Shown here in pieces: positions 8,559 to 16,937 of a stretch of 64,000 nt of DNA; the stretch's first letter is position 1, and every line of letters starts with the position of its first letter. The stretch spans positions 186,001 to 250,000 of the forward strand of contig NZ_CP157676.1 in assembly GCF_040105105.1 (NCBI RefSeq), read 5' to 3'. The translations under genes and the position numbers were made by a program. The notes beneath the pieces were generated by a model. It searched no databases, had not been told where the DNA came from, and was given only the letters and a program-made list of their open reading frames with translations. The DNA comes from Polaromonas hydrogenivorans. Lineage in GTDB: Bacteria; Pseudomonadota; Gammaproteobacteria; Burkholderiales; Burkholderiaceae_C.

Positions 8559-9391
8559 TCCAGATCCGCCAACTGCGCAAAAGCTATGGCAGCAACCATG
8601 TGCTGCACGGCATCGACCTGGACGTGCGCCCGGGCGAGTTCGTGGTCATGCTGGGCCTGTCCGGTGCGGGCAAGTCCACACTGCTGCGCTGCATGAATGG
8701 ACTGAACCACCCCGACAGCGGCATGCTGGCAGTGGGCGGAATCGATCTGATGCAAAAACACTCCCGCCGCGAGCTGGCGCGCCATGTGGCGATGGTCTTT
8801 CAACACCACAACCTGGTGCCGCGCCTGTCCGTGCGCAAGAACGTGCTCACCGGCCGCCTGGGTCAACTAGGCACGCTGCCTTCGCTGCTGCAGCTGTTTC
8901 GCACCAGTGACATCCGTCTGGCCGACCAGTGCCTGGAGCGCGTAGGCCTGGCCCACAAGGCCGATGAGCGCACCGAGGCCCTGTCGGGCGGGCAAATGCA
9001 GCGCGTGGGCATTGCCCGCGCCCTGGCCCAGCAGCCGCAGGTAATTCTGGCGGACGAGCCCGTTGCCAGCCTGGATCCCAAGACCGCCCGCAGCGTGCTG
9101 CAGTACCTGCGCGATGCCACGCGCGAGCTGGGCATTGCCGTGGTTTGCAACCTGCACCAGGTGGACTATGCCCGCGAATTCGGCGACCGCGTGGTCGGCC
9201 TGGCCCAAGGCCGCGTGGTGTTTGATGGTGCGCCGACCGATCTGGATGAGGCCGCGCTGCAAGTCATCTACCATGGTGAGCCGCAGGAGGCGTACCCCCG
9301 TGCGGATGCACCCGTGCCTGCACACGCCACGGCGGCAGTGCTGCCGTCGGTCCCCTGGATGCAGGCCAGCGCGTCTGTGGGAAGTCTGTGA
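8555..9391 (+). CDS. phnC: phosphonate ABC transporter ATP-binding protein
   Basis: 278 residues. Walker A GLSGAGKST at 34-42, ABC signature LSGGQMQRVGIARAL, Walker B VILADEP with following SLDP, and a switch His in CNLHQVDYA. It powers phosphonate import with PhnD and PhnE. Start ATG overlaps the phnD stop; its own stop overlaps the phnE start. The C-terminal 30 or so residues (AYPRADAPVPAHATAAV) extend past the conserved ABC fold. Confidence 0.93.
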   Translation: MIQIRQLRKSYGSNHVLHGIDLDVRPGEFVVMLGLSGAGKSTLLRCMNGLNHPDSGMLAVGGIDLMQKHSRRELARHVAMVFQHHNLVPRLSVRKNVLTGRLGQLGTLPSLLQLFRTSDIRLADQCLERVGLAHKADERTEALSGGQMQRVGIARALAQQPQVILADEPVASLDPKTARSVLQYLRDATRELGIAVVCNLHQVDYAREFGDRVVGLAQGRVVFDGAPTDLDEAALQVIYHGEPQEAYPRADAPVPAHATAAVLPSVPWMQASASVGSL

Positions 9392-10236
9392 TGAATACAC
9401 CTACAACCACACCCCACATGTCCCACGACAGCTGGAACTGGACCGCCACGCGCCCCGAGGGCGCCCTGGGTTGGCTGGGCTACGCTGCCGCCGCGCTGGC
9501 CATCGCCTGGGTGCTGCAGTGGAGCGCCAGCGGCGCACAAATGAGTTGGGGCGAACTGGCCAACGGCATGCCGCAGATCGGCGACTTCCTCACCCGCTCG
9601 GTGCCACCGGACTGGAGCATCCTGAACCGCCTGTGGGCACCGGCACTGGAAACCATCCAGATCGCCATCTGGGGCACGCTGCTGAGCGTCATCCTCGCGC
9701 TACCGCTGTCCTTCATCGCCGCGAGCAACCTGCACAGCTGGCATTGGCTGCGCCGCGTCACGCGCCAGTTTCTCAACGTGGTGCGCAGCATCAACGAGCT
9801 GATTCTGGCGCTGGTTTTTGTCTCGGCCGTGGGCCTGGGCCCGTTCCCCGGCGTGCTGGCCCTGGCGCTGCACGGCATGGGCATGCTGGGCAAGTTCTTT
9901 GCCGAAAGCATTGAAGAAATTGACCAAGGCCCGCTGGAGGCGTTGCGCAGCGCCGGCGCCACGCAGTTGCAGGTGATCGCTTTTGGCGTCGTGCCCCAAG
10001 CCATCACCGCCTGGATTGCCGTAGTGCTCTACCGCTTTGAGGTCAATCTGCGTTCGGCCACCGTGCTGGGCATGGTGGGCGCGGGCGGCTTGGGCTTCGA
10101 GCTGGTCAGCAGCCTCAAGCTGTTCCGCTACCAGGAAACGGCCACCTGCATTGTGGTGATCACGGTGATGGTCATCGCTGCCGATCTGGTTTCCAACTGG
10201 CTGCGCAGTCGCATCCAGCAGGGCTCGCGCCGCTAA
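9391..10236 (+). CDS. phnE: phosphonate ABC transporter permease
   Basis: 281 residues with about six hydrophobic segments in the inner membrane. The sequence ESIEEIDQGPLEALRSAGATQLQVIAFGVVPQ is the EAA loop that contacts PhnC. The ATG at 9391 overlaps the phnC stop (TGATG); a GTG just before it is an alternative start. It forms the translocation channel for phosphonates. Intact and of usual length. Confidence 0.93.
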   Translation: MNTPTTTPHMSHDSWNWTATRPEGALGWLGYAAAALAIAWVLQWSASGAQMSWGELANGMPQIGDFLTRSVPPDWSILNRLWAPALETIQIAIWGTLLSVILALPLSFIAASNLHSWHWLRRVTRQFLNVVRSINELILALVFVSAVGLGPFPGVLALALHGMGMLGKFFAESIEEIDQGPLEALRSAGATQLQVIAFGVVPQAITAWIAVVLYRFEVNLRSATVLGMVGAGGLGFELVSSLKLFRYQETATCIVVITVMVIAADLVSNWLRSRIQQGSRR

Positions 10237-10257
10237 GCCCATCACCCTACCCCTTAT

Positions 10258-10313
10258 CAAAACCATAGCTGTCAGCGCTTGTCCAGCAAGGGCTCAGGGC
10301 TGATTTGACTTCC
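10258..10313. repeat. dispersed intergenic repeat of Comamonadaceae type
   Basis: The segment containing CCATAGCTGTCAGCGCTTG, then an imperfect mirrored half (CAAGGGCTCAGGGCTGATT), lies in the 100-bp gap between phnE and the dehydrogenase gene. I recall very similar short intergenic repeats scattered through Comamonadaceae genomes; no second copy was noticed in this window. Confidence 0.45.
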
Positions 10314-10336
10314 ATTTTTCTTTAAGGCATTTTCCT

Positions 10337-11428
10337 GTGTGGACGTATCACAACCCCGTCAGCATCTGCGCTGGCATTGGCAGCCTGAACCAGTTGCCCA
10401 CCTTGCTGCGTGGCCGCAGTTTCCTGCTGGTCACATTCCCCGAGGCCGAGGACCTGGGCCTGGTGCAGCGCGTGCGCCAATTGCTCGACCATCAACTGCG
10501 CGGCGTGGTGGATTGTATCCAGCCGAACCCCGACGTGCAATGGCTGGCGCCGCTGTATGACCGCGTCCACCGCGAGCATGCCGATGTGGAGTGCATCGTC
10601 GCGCTGGGTGGCGGCAGCGCCATCGACTCGGCCAAGGCACTGCTGTGCGCCACGCCCTCGGGCAGCTTTGCCGAGCTACTAGCCGTGCTGGAGCAGGGAA
10701 GCCCACTGCCCGCCGGCGTGCACAAGGCGCTGATCGCCATTCCCACCACAGCTGGCACGGGCAGCGAAGTCACACCCTGGGCCACCATCTGGGACCAGGC
10801 CGGTGGCCGCAAGCATTCGCTGCACCAGCCCTTTACCTGGCCTGAGGCCGCCATCATCGATGCCGAACTCATGACGAGCTTACCCACCGGCGCCACGCTG
10901 GCCTCTGGGCTGGATGCGCTGTCGCACGCACTGGAATCGATCTGGAACGTCCACCGCAACCCGATGTCGATAAATTTTGCGGTGCAGGCCGCTCGAGGCA
11001 CGCTGGCCATCTTGCCCGCGCTGATGCGTGACCTGGGCAATGTGCAACTGCGTGCTGAGATGGCACAGGCCGCGCTGCTGGCCGGCCTGGCGTTTTCGAA
11101 CACCAAGACGGCACTGGCGCATTCGCTGTCGTATGGCCTCACGCTGCGCCACGGCGTGCCGCATGGCATTGCCTGCTCGTTCAGCCTGCCGCTGGTGCTG
11201 GAGATGGCGCTGGGCGCCGATGCCGAAGTGGATGCCACTTTGTGCTCCATCTTTGGCGCGGCCACTGGCGCAGAAGCCAGCGCCCGCCTGCGTGCCTGGC
11301 TGCAGCAACTGGGTGTGGCCACCGATCCCGCGCACTATGGCGTTGCACCCGACCAATGGGACGCCATGGTCATACACGCCGCCAGCGGTCCGCGCGGACG
11401 CAACTTCATTAGATCACTGGCGGTGTAA
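10337..11428 (+). CDS. iron-containing alcohol dehydrogenase, phosphonate-associated
   Basis: 363 residues from GTG 10337 (AAGG nine bases before). NAD-binding GGGSAIDSAKA at 91-101, metal ligands predicted as Asp193 and His197 (GLDALSHALE) plus His262 and His276, all present. This is the group III dehydrogenase family. A branch of it is found with phosphonate genes; PhpC of phosphinothricin synthesis, a relative, interconverts phosphonoacetaldehyde and 2-hydroxyethylphosphonate. Between phnE and phnX it most likely oxidises a hydroxy-phosphonate to phosphonoacetaldehyde, feeding PhnX, or works in the opposite direction. Substrate is inference. Confidence 0.85.
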   Translation: MWTYHNPVSICAGIGSLNQLPTLLRGRSFLLVTFPEAEDLGLVQRVRQLLDHQLRGVVDCIQPNPDVQWLAPLYDRVHREHADVECIVALGGGSAIDSAKALLCATPSGSFAELLAVLEQGSPLPAGVHKALIAIPTTAGTGSEVTPWATIWDQAGGRKHSLHQPFTWPEAAIIDAELMTSLPTGATLASGLDALSHALESIWNVHRNPMSINFAVQAARGTLAILPALMRDLGNVQLRAEMAQAALLAGLAFSNTKTALAHSLSYGLTLRHGVPHGIACSFSLPLVLEMALGADAEVDATLCSIFGAATGAEASARLRAWLQQLGVATDPAHYGVAPDQWDAMVIHAASGPRGRNFIRSLAV

Positions 11429-11545
11429 ACCCCATCAGCAACCCACAAACCCCCGATGCCACTCACCCGCCTGCCGCCCTTGGGCGTGGGCTCATCAGCG
11501 ATGGCATCCATCTCTCATTGAAACCCCACACGGAAACCGCACACC

Positions 11546-12415
11546 ATGAACAGCATCCAAGCCCCTTTCCCCGCCACGCCTTCCGCCGCAGCCTCTGCTG
11601 GCACCGACTTGTCGCCGCTGCAGGCCGTCATCTTTGACTGGGCCGGCACGCTGGTGGACTTTGGCTCGGTGGCGCCCACGCAAATCTTTGTGGAAGCCTT
11701 CGCCACCTTTGGCATCACCCTCACCTTGGCGCAAGCCCGTGGGCCCATGGGCCTGTCCAAGTGGGACCACATCCACCAACTACTGCAAGAAGCCAGCATT
11801 GCCGCGCAATGGCAGACCGCCTTTGGCCGCTCACCCACCGATGCCGATGTAGACGCCATCTACGCCCGCTTCATGCCCATGCAAATCGCCAAGGTGGGCG
11901 AGTTTTCCGCCCCTATTGCCGGCGCGCCCGAGTTGCTGACCTGGCTGCGCGCCCAGGGCTTGAAAGTGGGTTCCTGCTCCGGCTACCCGCGCGAAGTGCT
12001 CAACCAGTTGCTGCCCCAAGCCGCCGCCGCCGGGATTGCTCCTGACCATGTGGTGGCAGGCGACGAACTGTTGGCCGGTGGCCGCCCCGGCCCGTACATG
12101 GCACTGGCCAATGTGCTGGCGCTGGGCATCAGCGACGTGCGTGCCTGCGTGAAGGTGGACGACACCGTGCCCGGCATCGAAGAAGGCTTGAACGCTGGTA
12201 TGTGGACTGTAGGCCTGAGCCTGTCGGGCAATGAAGTAGGCTACTCGCCTGAGGACTTTGCCCAGGCACCGCAGGCAGAAGTGAACGCACGAGTGGCCGT
12301 TGCTGAAGCCAAGCTGAAAAAAGCTGGAGCCCACCATGTGGTGCGCAGTGTGGCGGAGTTGCCGGCAGTGCTGCAGCAGATTGCCGCTGTTATGCGCATG
12401 GGCGCTCTGGCTTGA
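11546..12415 (+). CDS. phnX: phosphonoacetaldehyde hydrolase (phosphonatase)
   Basis: 289 residues of the HAD superfamily. The nucleophile is Asp31 in VIFDWAGTLVDFG; Lys72 in GPMGLSKWDHI is the Schiff-base lysine special to phosphonatase; GRPGPYMA and CVKVDDTVPGI give the remaining HAD motifs. The enzyme splits phosphonoacetaldehyde into acetaldehyde and phosphate, in the cytoplasm. It is the last gene of the phn run, 117 bp after the dehydrogenase. The roughly 20-residue N-terminal extension is rich in Ala, Pro and Ser and looks disordered. No phnW transaminase lies next to it. Confidence 0.93.
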   Translation: MNSIQAPFPATPSAAASAGTDLSPLQAVIFDWAGTLVDFGSVAPTQIFVEAFATFGITLTLAQARGPMGLSKWDHIHQLLQEASIAAQWQTAFGRSPTDADVDAIYARFMPMQIAKVGEFSAPIAGAPELLTWLRAQGLKVGSCSGYPREVLNQLLPQAAAAGIAPDHVVAGDELLAGGRPGPYMALANVLALGISDVRACVKVDDTVPGIEEGLNAGMWTVGLSLSGNEVGYSPEDFAQAPQAEVNARVAVAEAKLKKAGAHHVVRSVAELPAVLQQIAAVMRMGALA

Positions 12416-12658
12416 CGGGCTGATGTGAGGTAGAGATTGAACGCGGGATCTCATTGAGTCGTTTGACGATTCCCAGAGGCGTGTTGCAAAAAATTAGCAA
12501 TGCGAGTCGGTAGGAAGAATTACAAAGCGCCATTGGATCCAGAGGCTCGCTGAAAATCAGCAAATTGGAAGACCGCTTCTGGCCTATTGCCCGTGCGCCT
12601 ACACGCAAACCAAGTCGATTCTGATGCGTCTCTGATCTACGAAGCTCGCCTTGCATTA
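12416..12658. other. non-coding stretch after phnX
   Basis: Visibly less GC-rich than the phn genes. I see no recognisable gene or terminator; it ends at the inverted end of an IS630 remnant. Confidence 0.4.
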
Positions 12659-12855
12659 CCCATAAGTCAGTAATTTGACGAAAAAATCCTGAAATCTTTT
12701 TTGCTTGCAGTTTTTCCAGACAGGTATGAAACGGGATGGAGGGGAAATGGCGCATAACACGCTCGAAGAAATGTGCATTGTGGCCGTCAAACAAATGAAT
12801 GAAGGCAAGCATCCGACAACCGTGGCGGTCTCATTGGGGCTGAATCGGTCTCGTG
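12659..12855 (+). mobile_element. IS630-family remnant: left end plus first ~43 transposase codons
   Basis: Begins CCCATAAGTCAGTAAT after a TA, close to the end of the intact IS630-like element at 59248 (CTCACCAGTCAGTAAT). The ATG at 12726 opens MKRDGGEMAHNTLEEMCIV, and continues MNEGKHPTTVAVSLGLNRS, clearly related to the N-terminus of the intact transposase at 59314. Homology stops near 12855, so the rest was deleted. The lysR gene's end follows 52 bp later. Confidence 0.75.
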
Positions 12856-12906
12856 ATCCGACCAAAAACGTTTGGAATGGCAGGCAGGCTTACTGGCATG
12901 CCGCCC

Positions 12907-13812
12907 CTACGGCTGTCGCGGCCCACTGAAGCGCAGCGCCTTGACCACCAGCGAAAAGGCGGGCGAGGGCTGGCGCTTGCTGGGGTAGTACAGGTGATAG
13001 CCGGCAAATTTAGGGCACCAGTCCTGCAGCACGCGCACCAGCCGGCCCGACTCGATGTGGGGCATCAGCTCGTCCTCGGGCAGCAGTGCAATGCCCAGCC
13101 CGGCCAGCGCCGCATCGACCTGGGGCGGCGCGGTGTTGAAGATCAGCGGCCCATCAACCCGCACATTGACCTGCTTGCCGCGGCGCTCGAAGTCCCAGAC
13201 GTACAGCCCGCCCGATGTGGGCATGCGCTGGTTGATGCACTGGTGCGCGGTCAGGTCCGCTGGCGTTTTGGGCGCGGGGTGGGCGGCAAAATAATCGGGA
13301 GAAGCGACCACCGCCATCTGCAGCGACGGGCCGATGGGCACGGCAATCATGTCTTTGTCGATGGTGTTGCCCATGCGCACGCCGGCATCGAACCGGTCGG
13401 CCACGATGTCGCGGAAACCATAGTTCATGTCGAACTCGAGCTTGATGTCCGGGTACTCGCGCAGCAGCGGCATGAGCTTGGGCAGCAGCACGGTGTGCAG
13501 AATGTTGTCGCCGCAGGTGATGCGCACGGTGCCGGCGGGCTTGTCGCGCAGCTCGGTCAGCGCCTCAAGCTCGGCCTCGATCTCGTCGAAGCGGTGGCCG
13601 ATGGCCTTCATGAGCCGCTCGCCGGCCGAGGTGGGCGCGACGCTGCGCGTGGTGCGCGTGAGCAGCCGTATCTGCAGGCGCTCTTCGAGCCCGCGGATGG
13701 CCTGGCTGAGCGCCGACTGCGTCACGCCCAGCGTGCCGGCGGCCTTGGTGAAGCTGCCTTCCCGCGCAACGGTGACGAAAGCGAGCAGGTCGTTGAGGTT
13801 GCGCCGTGCCAT
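12907..13812 (-). CDS. LysR-family regulator divergent from the hydrolase/MFS operon
   Basis: 301 residues. The helix-turn-helix VAREGSFTKAAGTLGVTQSALSQAIRGLEERL is standard, and the later VAVPIG-like and GLGIALLPEDEL segments are typical for the substrate domain of the large LysR group that regulates dehydrogenases and exporters. It faces away from the Tat hydrolase gene at 13986 with a 173-bp gap that contains ATGCATTAAGCAT at 13856-13868, a possible site. It probably controls the operon 13986-20611; the effector is unknown. Confidence 0.87.
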   Translation of the reverse strand: MARRNLNDLLAFVTVAREGSFTKAAGTLGVTQSALSQAIRGLEERLQIRLLTRTTRSVAPTSAGERLMKAIGHRFDEIEAELEALTELRDKPAGTVRITCGDNILHTVLLPKLMPLLREYPDIKLEFDMNYGFRDIVADRFDAGVRMGNTIDKDMIAVPIGPSLQMAVVASPDYFAAHPAPKTPADLTAHQCINQRMPTSGGLYVWDFERRGKQVNVRVDGPLIFNTAPPQVDAALAGLGIALLPEDELMPHIESGRLVRVLQDWCPKFAGYHLYYPSKRQPSPAFSLVVKALRFSGPRQP

Positions 13813-13985
13813 GGGGTCGTCCGTTTCACATGGGATTGATTAGAAATGGTGATAGATGCATTAAGCATTCATTATCTAGTCAATCCTCCCCTTGCCGGGC
13901 AAACTTCAGCAATGGTGAAAAGGCAACCATCCGGCAATGCAGTGAGTGCCCTTCCCACCCCCACATCTTTAAAGGAACATCGACC

Positions 13986-15131
13986 ATGAAAACTTTATCA
14001 AACGAAAGCTTCGGCGTAACAGCAGAGCAGCTCGGCAACGCCGCCGATCGACGCGAATTTCTGAAAATGGCCGGAACCGGCGCAGCTGCAGCGGGCATGC
14101 TCTCGGCCACGGGCGGCGCGGCCTGGGCGGCAGGTTCCCGGACAGAGCCAGCCCGGGCGCCGGGCGCGGACAATTTCTACACCAGCGACCAGGTCACCGT
14201 GCGGCAGGTCACCTTCAAGAACCAGTACCAGATGCGCGTTGCCGGCACGCTCTTCACTCCCCGGGGGCTGGACAGGAATCAGCGCCATCGGGCCATCGTG
14301 GTGGGCCACCCCATGGGCGCGGTGAAGGAGCAAAGCGCGAACCTGTATGCCACCAAGATGGCCGAGCAGGGCTTTGTGGCCCTGTCCGTGGACCTGGCGT
14401 TCTGGGGCGCAAGCGAAGGCCAGCCGCGCAACGCCGTCTCGCCCGACCTGTACGCCGAGACCTTCAGTGCGGGCGTTGACTACCTCGGCAGCCAGGCGTT
14501 CGTGGACAAAGAGCAGATCGGCGCCATCGGCATTTGCGGCAGCGGCAGCTTTGTCATCAGTGCGGCCAAGATCGACCCGCGCATGAAAGCCATTGCCACG
14601 GTCAGCATGTACGACATGGGCGCGGCCAGCCGCAACGCGCTTAACCACTCGCAGACGCTGGCACAGCGCAAGCAGATCATTGCAGCGGCCGCCGGGCAGC
14701 GCGATGCGGAGTTCGCTGGCGGCGCCGTTCAGTACACGGGTGGCACGGTGCACCAGCTGGCGGCGGACACCCACCCCATCCAGCGCGAGTTCTACGATTT
14801 CTACCGCACACCGCGCGGCCAGTACACGCCCAAGGGCGGCTCGGCAGCCACCACCACCCACCCCACGCTGGCCAGCAACGTCAAGTTCATGAACTTCTAT
14901 CCGTTCAATGACATCGAGACGATCTCGCCGCGCCCGATGCTGTTCATCATGGGCGACCAGGCGCACTCCAAAGAGTTCAGCCTGCAAGCCTACCAGCTGG
15001 CCGCCCAGCCCAAGGAACTGCACATCGTTGCGGGCGCCGGTCACGTGGACCTGTATGACCGCGTGAACCTGATTCCGTTTGACAAGCTGACGGCGTTTTT
15101 CAGCAAGCATCTCGTGCAGGCAGGCGTTTGA
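13986..15131 (+). CDS. Tat-exported alpha/beta hydrolase, dienelactone-hydrolase-like
   Basis: 381 residues from ATG 13986 (AAAGGAAC upstream); the open frame starts earlier at 13806 but that part overlaps the regulator's promoter. The N-terminus shows DRREFLKMAGTGAAAAG, a twin-arginine signal, so the enzyme is exported. The nucleophile elbow reads IGICGSGSF, where a Cys takes the usual Ser position, as in dienelactone hydrolases; MGDQAHS and AGHVDLYD supply the acid and His regions. It is close to YcjY-like uncharacterised hydrolases. Its stop overlaps the MFS start. The substrate is unknown. Confidence 0.82.
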   Translation: MKTLSNESFGVTAEQLGNAADRREFLKMAGTGAAAAGMLSATGGAAWAAGSRTEPARAPGADNFYTSDQVTVRQVTFKNQYQMRVAGTLFTPRGLDRNQRHRAIVVGHPMGAVKEQSANLYATKMAEQGFVALSVDLAFWGASEGQPRNAVSPDLYAETFSAGVDYLGSQAFVDKEQIGAIGICGSGSFVISAAKIDPRMKAIATVSMYDMGAASRNALNHSQTLAQRKQIIAAAAGQRDAEFAGGAVQYTGGTVHQLAADTHPIQREFYDFYRTPRGQYTPKGGSAATTTHPTLASNVKFMNFYPFNDIETISPRPMLFIMGDQAHSKEFSLQAYQLAAQPKELHIVAGAGHVDLYDRVNLIPFDKLTAFFSKHLVQAGV

Positions 15132-16354
15132 TGACAGTCCAGGCGCTTGACGCCCGCCTGGGCAGCGATTGCGCCGGGCGCGCAGGCCAGGCGCCGGCCG
15201 CCCACTGGGGCGCGGTGCTGGCGATGACGCTGTGCGTTTTCACGTTGATTGCCTCGGAGTTCATGCCCGTCAGCCTCCTGACCCCCATCGCCGCCGATCT
15301 CAGTGTCAGCGAAGGGCGGGTCGGCCAGGGCATTGCCATTTCCGGCGCCTTTGCGGTGCTCATGAGCCTGTTCGTTGCCAAGCTGGCCGGCGACATGAAC
15401 CGCAGGACGCTTTTGCTGGGGCTGACAGGGCTGATGGCGATTTCCGGGGCAATGGTCGCGCTGGCGCCCAATTATGGGGTGTACATGCTGGGCCGCGCGC
15501 TGATCGGGGTGGTCGTCGGCGGATTCTGGTCCCTGTCGGCAGCCACGGCGATGCGGCTGGTGCCAGCCCATCAAGTGCCGCGTGCCATGGCCATCTTCAA
15601 CGGCGGCAATGCACTGGCGGCGGTGGTTGCCGCGCCCTTGGGCAGCTACCTGGGCTCGATCATCGGATGGCGTGGTGCGTTCTTCGCCCTCGTGCCGGTG
15701 GCGCTCATCGCGTTGGTCTGGCAGTGGATCAGCCTGCCCTCCATGCCGGCTCAGCCACGGCGGCCGGATGCCGGCAATGCCGTCCAGCTGCTCAAGCACC
15801 GGGCGGTCGCCCTGGGCATGCTCGCTGTGGGCATGTTCTTCATGGGTCAGTTCACGCTGTTCACCTACCTCCGGCCGTTCTTGGAAACGGTGACGAACGT
15901 TGACGTGGCCACGCTGTCGCTGATGCTGCTGACGCTGGGCATCGCCGGCTTGGTCGGCACCACGCTCATCGGCAGGCTGCTGAAGTGGAACTTCTACAGC
16001 ACGCTGACGGCCATTCCGATCCTGATGGCGCTGATCGCGCTGGCGCTTACCGTCCTTGGCAGCAAGGCCGCCGCCGTGGCGGCACTGCTGGGCCTGTGGG
16101 GTTTGGTGGCCACGGCCGCGCCGGTGGGCTGGTGGGCCTGGCTGGCCAGAACGCTGCCCCGCGACGCCGAAGCCGGCGGCGGACTGATGGTCGCCGTGGT
16201 CCAGCTGGCCATTGCGCTGGGCTCGACCGTCGGCGGCTTGCTGTTCGACGCCAGCGGCTACCAAGGCGCGTTTGCCGCAAGCGCGGGCATGCTGCTGGTG
16301 GCTTCCCTGGTGACGCTCTGGACGGCGCGCTCGCAAGCATCACAGGCCGCCTGA
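15131..16354 (+). CDS. MFS drug/nucleoside efflux transporter (DHA1 type)
   Basis: 407 residues with twelve hydrophobic segments. The N-terminal FTLIASEFMPVSLLTPIAADLSVSEG and the loop after helix 2 are typical of the NepI/AraJ-like exporters of purine nucleosides or sugars. The ATG overlaps the stop of the hydrolase gene (TGATG), so both are co-translated. It probably exports a small metabolite or toxic compound linked to the redox genes that follow. Intact. Confidence 0.85.
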   Translation: MTVQALDARLGSDCAGRAGQAPAAHWGAVLAMTLCVFTLIASEFMPVSLLTPIAADLSVSEGRVGQGIAISGAFAVLMSLFVAKLAGDMNRRTLLLGLTGLMAISGAMVALAPNYGVYMLGRALIGVVVGGFWSLSAATAMRLVPAHQVPRAMAIFNGGNALAAVVAAPLGSYLGSIIGWRGAFFALVPVALIALVWQWISLPSMPAQPRRPDAGNAVQLLKHRAVALGMLAVGMFFMGQFTLFTYLRPFLETVTNVDVATLSLMLLTLGIAGLVGTTLIGRLLKWNFYSTLTAIPILMALIALALTVLGSKAAAVAALLGLWGLVATAAPVGWWAWLARTLPRDAEAGGGLMVAVVQLAIALGSTVGGLLFDASGYQGAFAASAGMLLVASLVTLWTARSQASQAA

Positions 16355-16381
16355 GCCATTTGAAGAGCCAAGGAGAAAGCC

Positions 16382-16924
16382 ATGACCATGCGCAGCTTCA
16401 GCGCCCGTATCAGCAGTCAGCGTCCCTTTGCCATGGCGATCGGACATCGCCGAACCCTGAGTTTGCTGCTTGGCCTGCTCGTGCTCGGCGGTTGCGAAGC
16501 TGGCCAGCAGCCGGCTCCAGTGTCACACGCTGCTGCTGCAGCGGCATCTGAAAAACCGAAAGGATCACGCATGTGGATGACCGTCGGCGAACGTCGCTTC
16601 GCCATCACCTTGAGCGACAACGCAGCTGCCCGTGAATTGGCCGCGCAGCTGCCGCTGACGCTGGACATGGCCGAACTCAACGGCAACGAAAAGCATGCCG
16701 AACTCGCCAAAGCGCTGCCGGCGCAAGCAAGTCGGCCGGGAACCATCCACAGTGGCGACCTCATGCTGTACGGCTCGAGCACCCTTGTCCTGTTCTACTT
16801 GAGATTCGACTCGCCCTACGCGTACACGCGCCTCGGCCGCGTGGACGATCCCGTGAGCCTGGCCCAGGCGCTGGGTCGGGGCGCTGTCCGGGTGGTGTTT
16901 TCCAGTCAGAAGATTTCCAATTGA
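16382..16924 (+). CDS. lipoprotein with cyclophilin-like fold
   Basis: 180 residues with AAGGAGA just upstream. A lipobox LVLGGC near residue 38 follows a hydrophobic segment, so it is a lipid-anchored envelope protein. The mature domain shows PLTLDMAELNGNEKHAELAKALP, SRPGTIHSGDLMLYGSSTLVLFY and YTRLGRVDDP, the pattern of the bacterial cyclophilin-like domain family often found near alcohol or flavodoxin reductase genes. No peptidyl-prolyl isomerase activity is established for the family. Operon member, 27 bp after the MFS gene. Confidence 0.8.
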   Translation: MTMRSFSARISSQRPFAMAIGHRRTLSLLLGLLVLGGCEAGQQPAPVSHAAAAAASEKPKGSRMWMTVGERRFAITLSDNAAARELAAQLPLTLDMAELNGNEKHAELAKALPAQASRPGTIHSGDLMLYGSSTLVLFYLRFDSPYAYTRLGRVDDPVSLAQALGRGAVRVVFSSQKISN

Positions 16925-16937
16925 TGAAAGGTAAATC

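Noticed and set aside
12390..12812. A 140-codon frame on the minus strand after phnX
   Set aside because: Part of it is antisense to the IS630 remnant and it has no recognisable domain or ribosome site.
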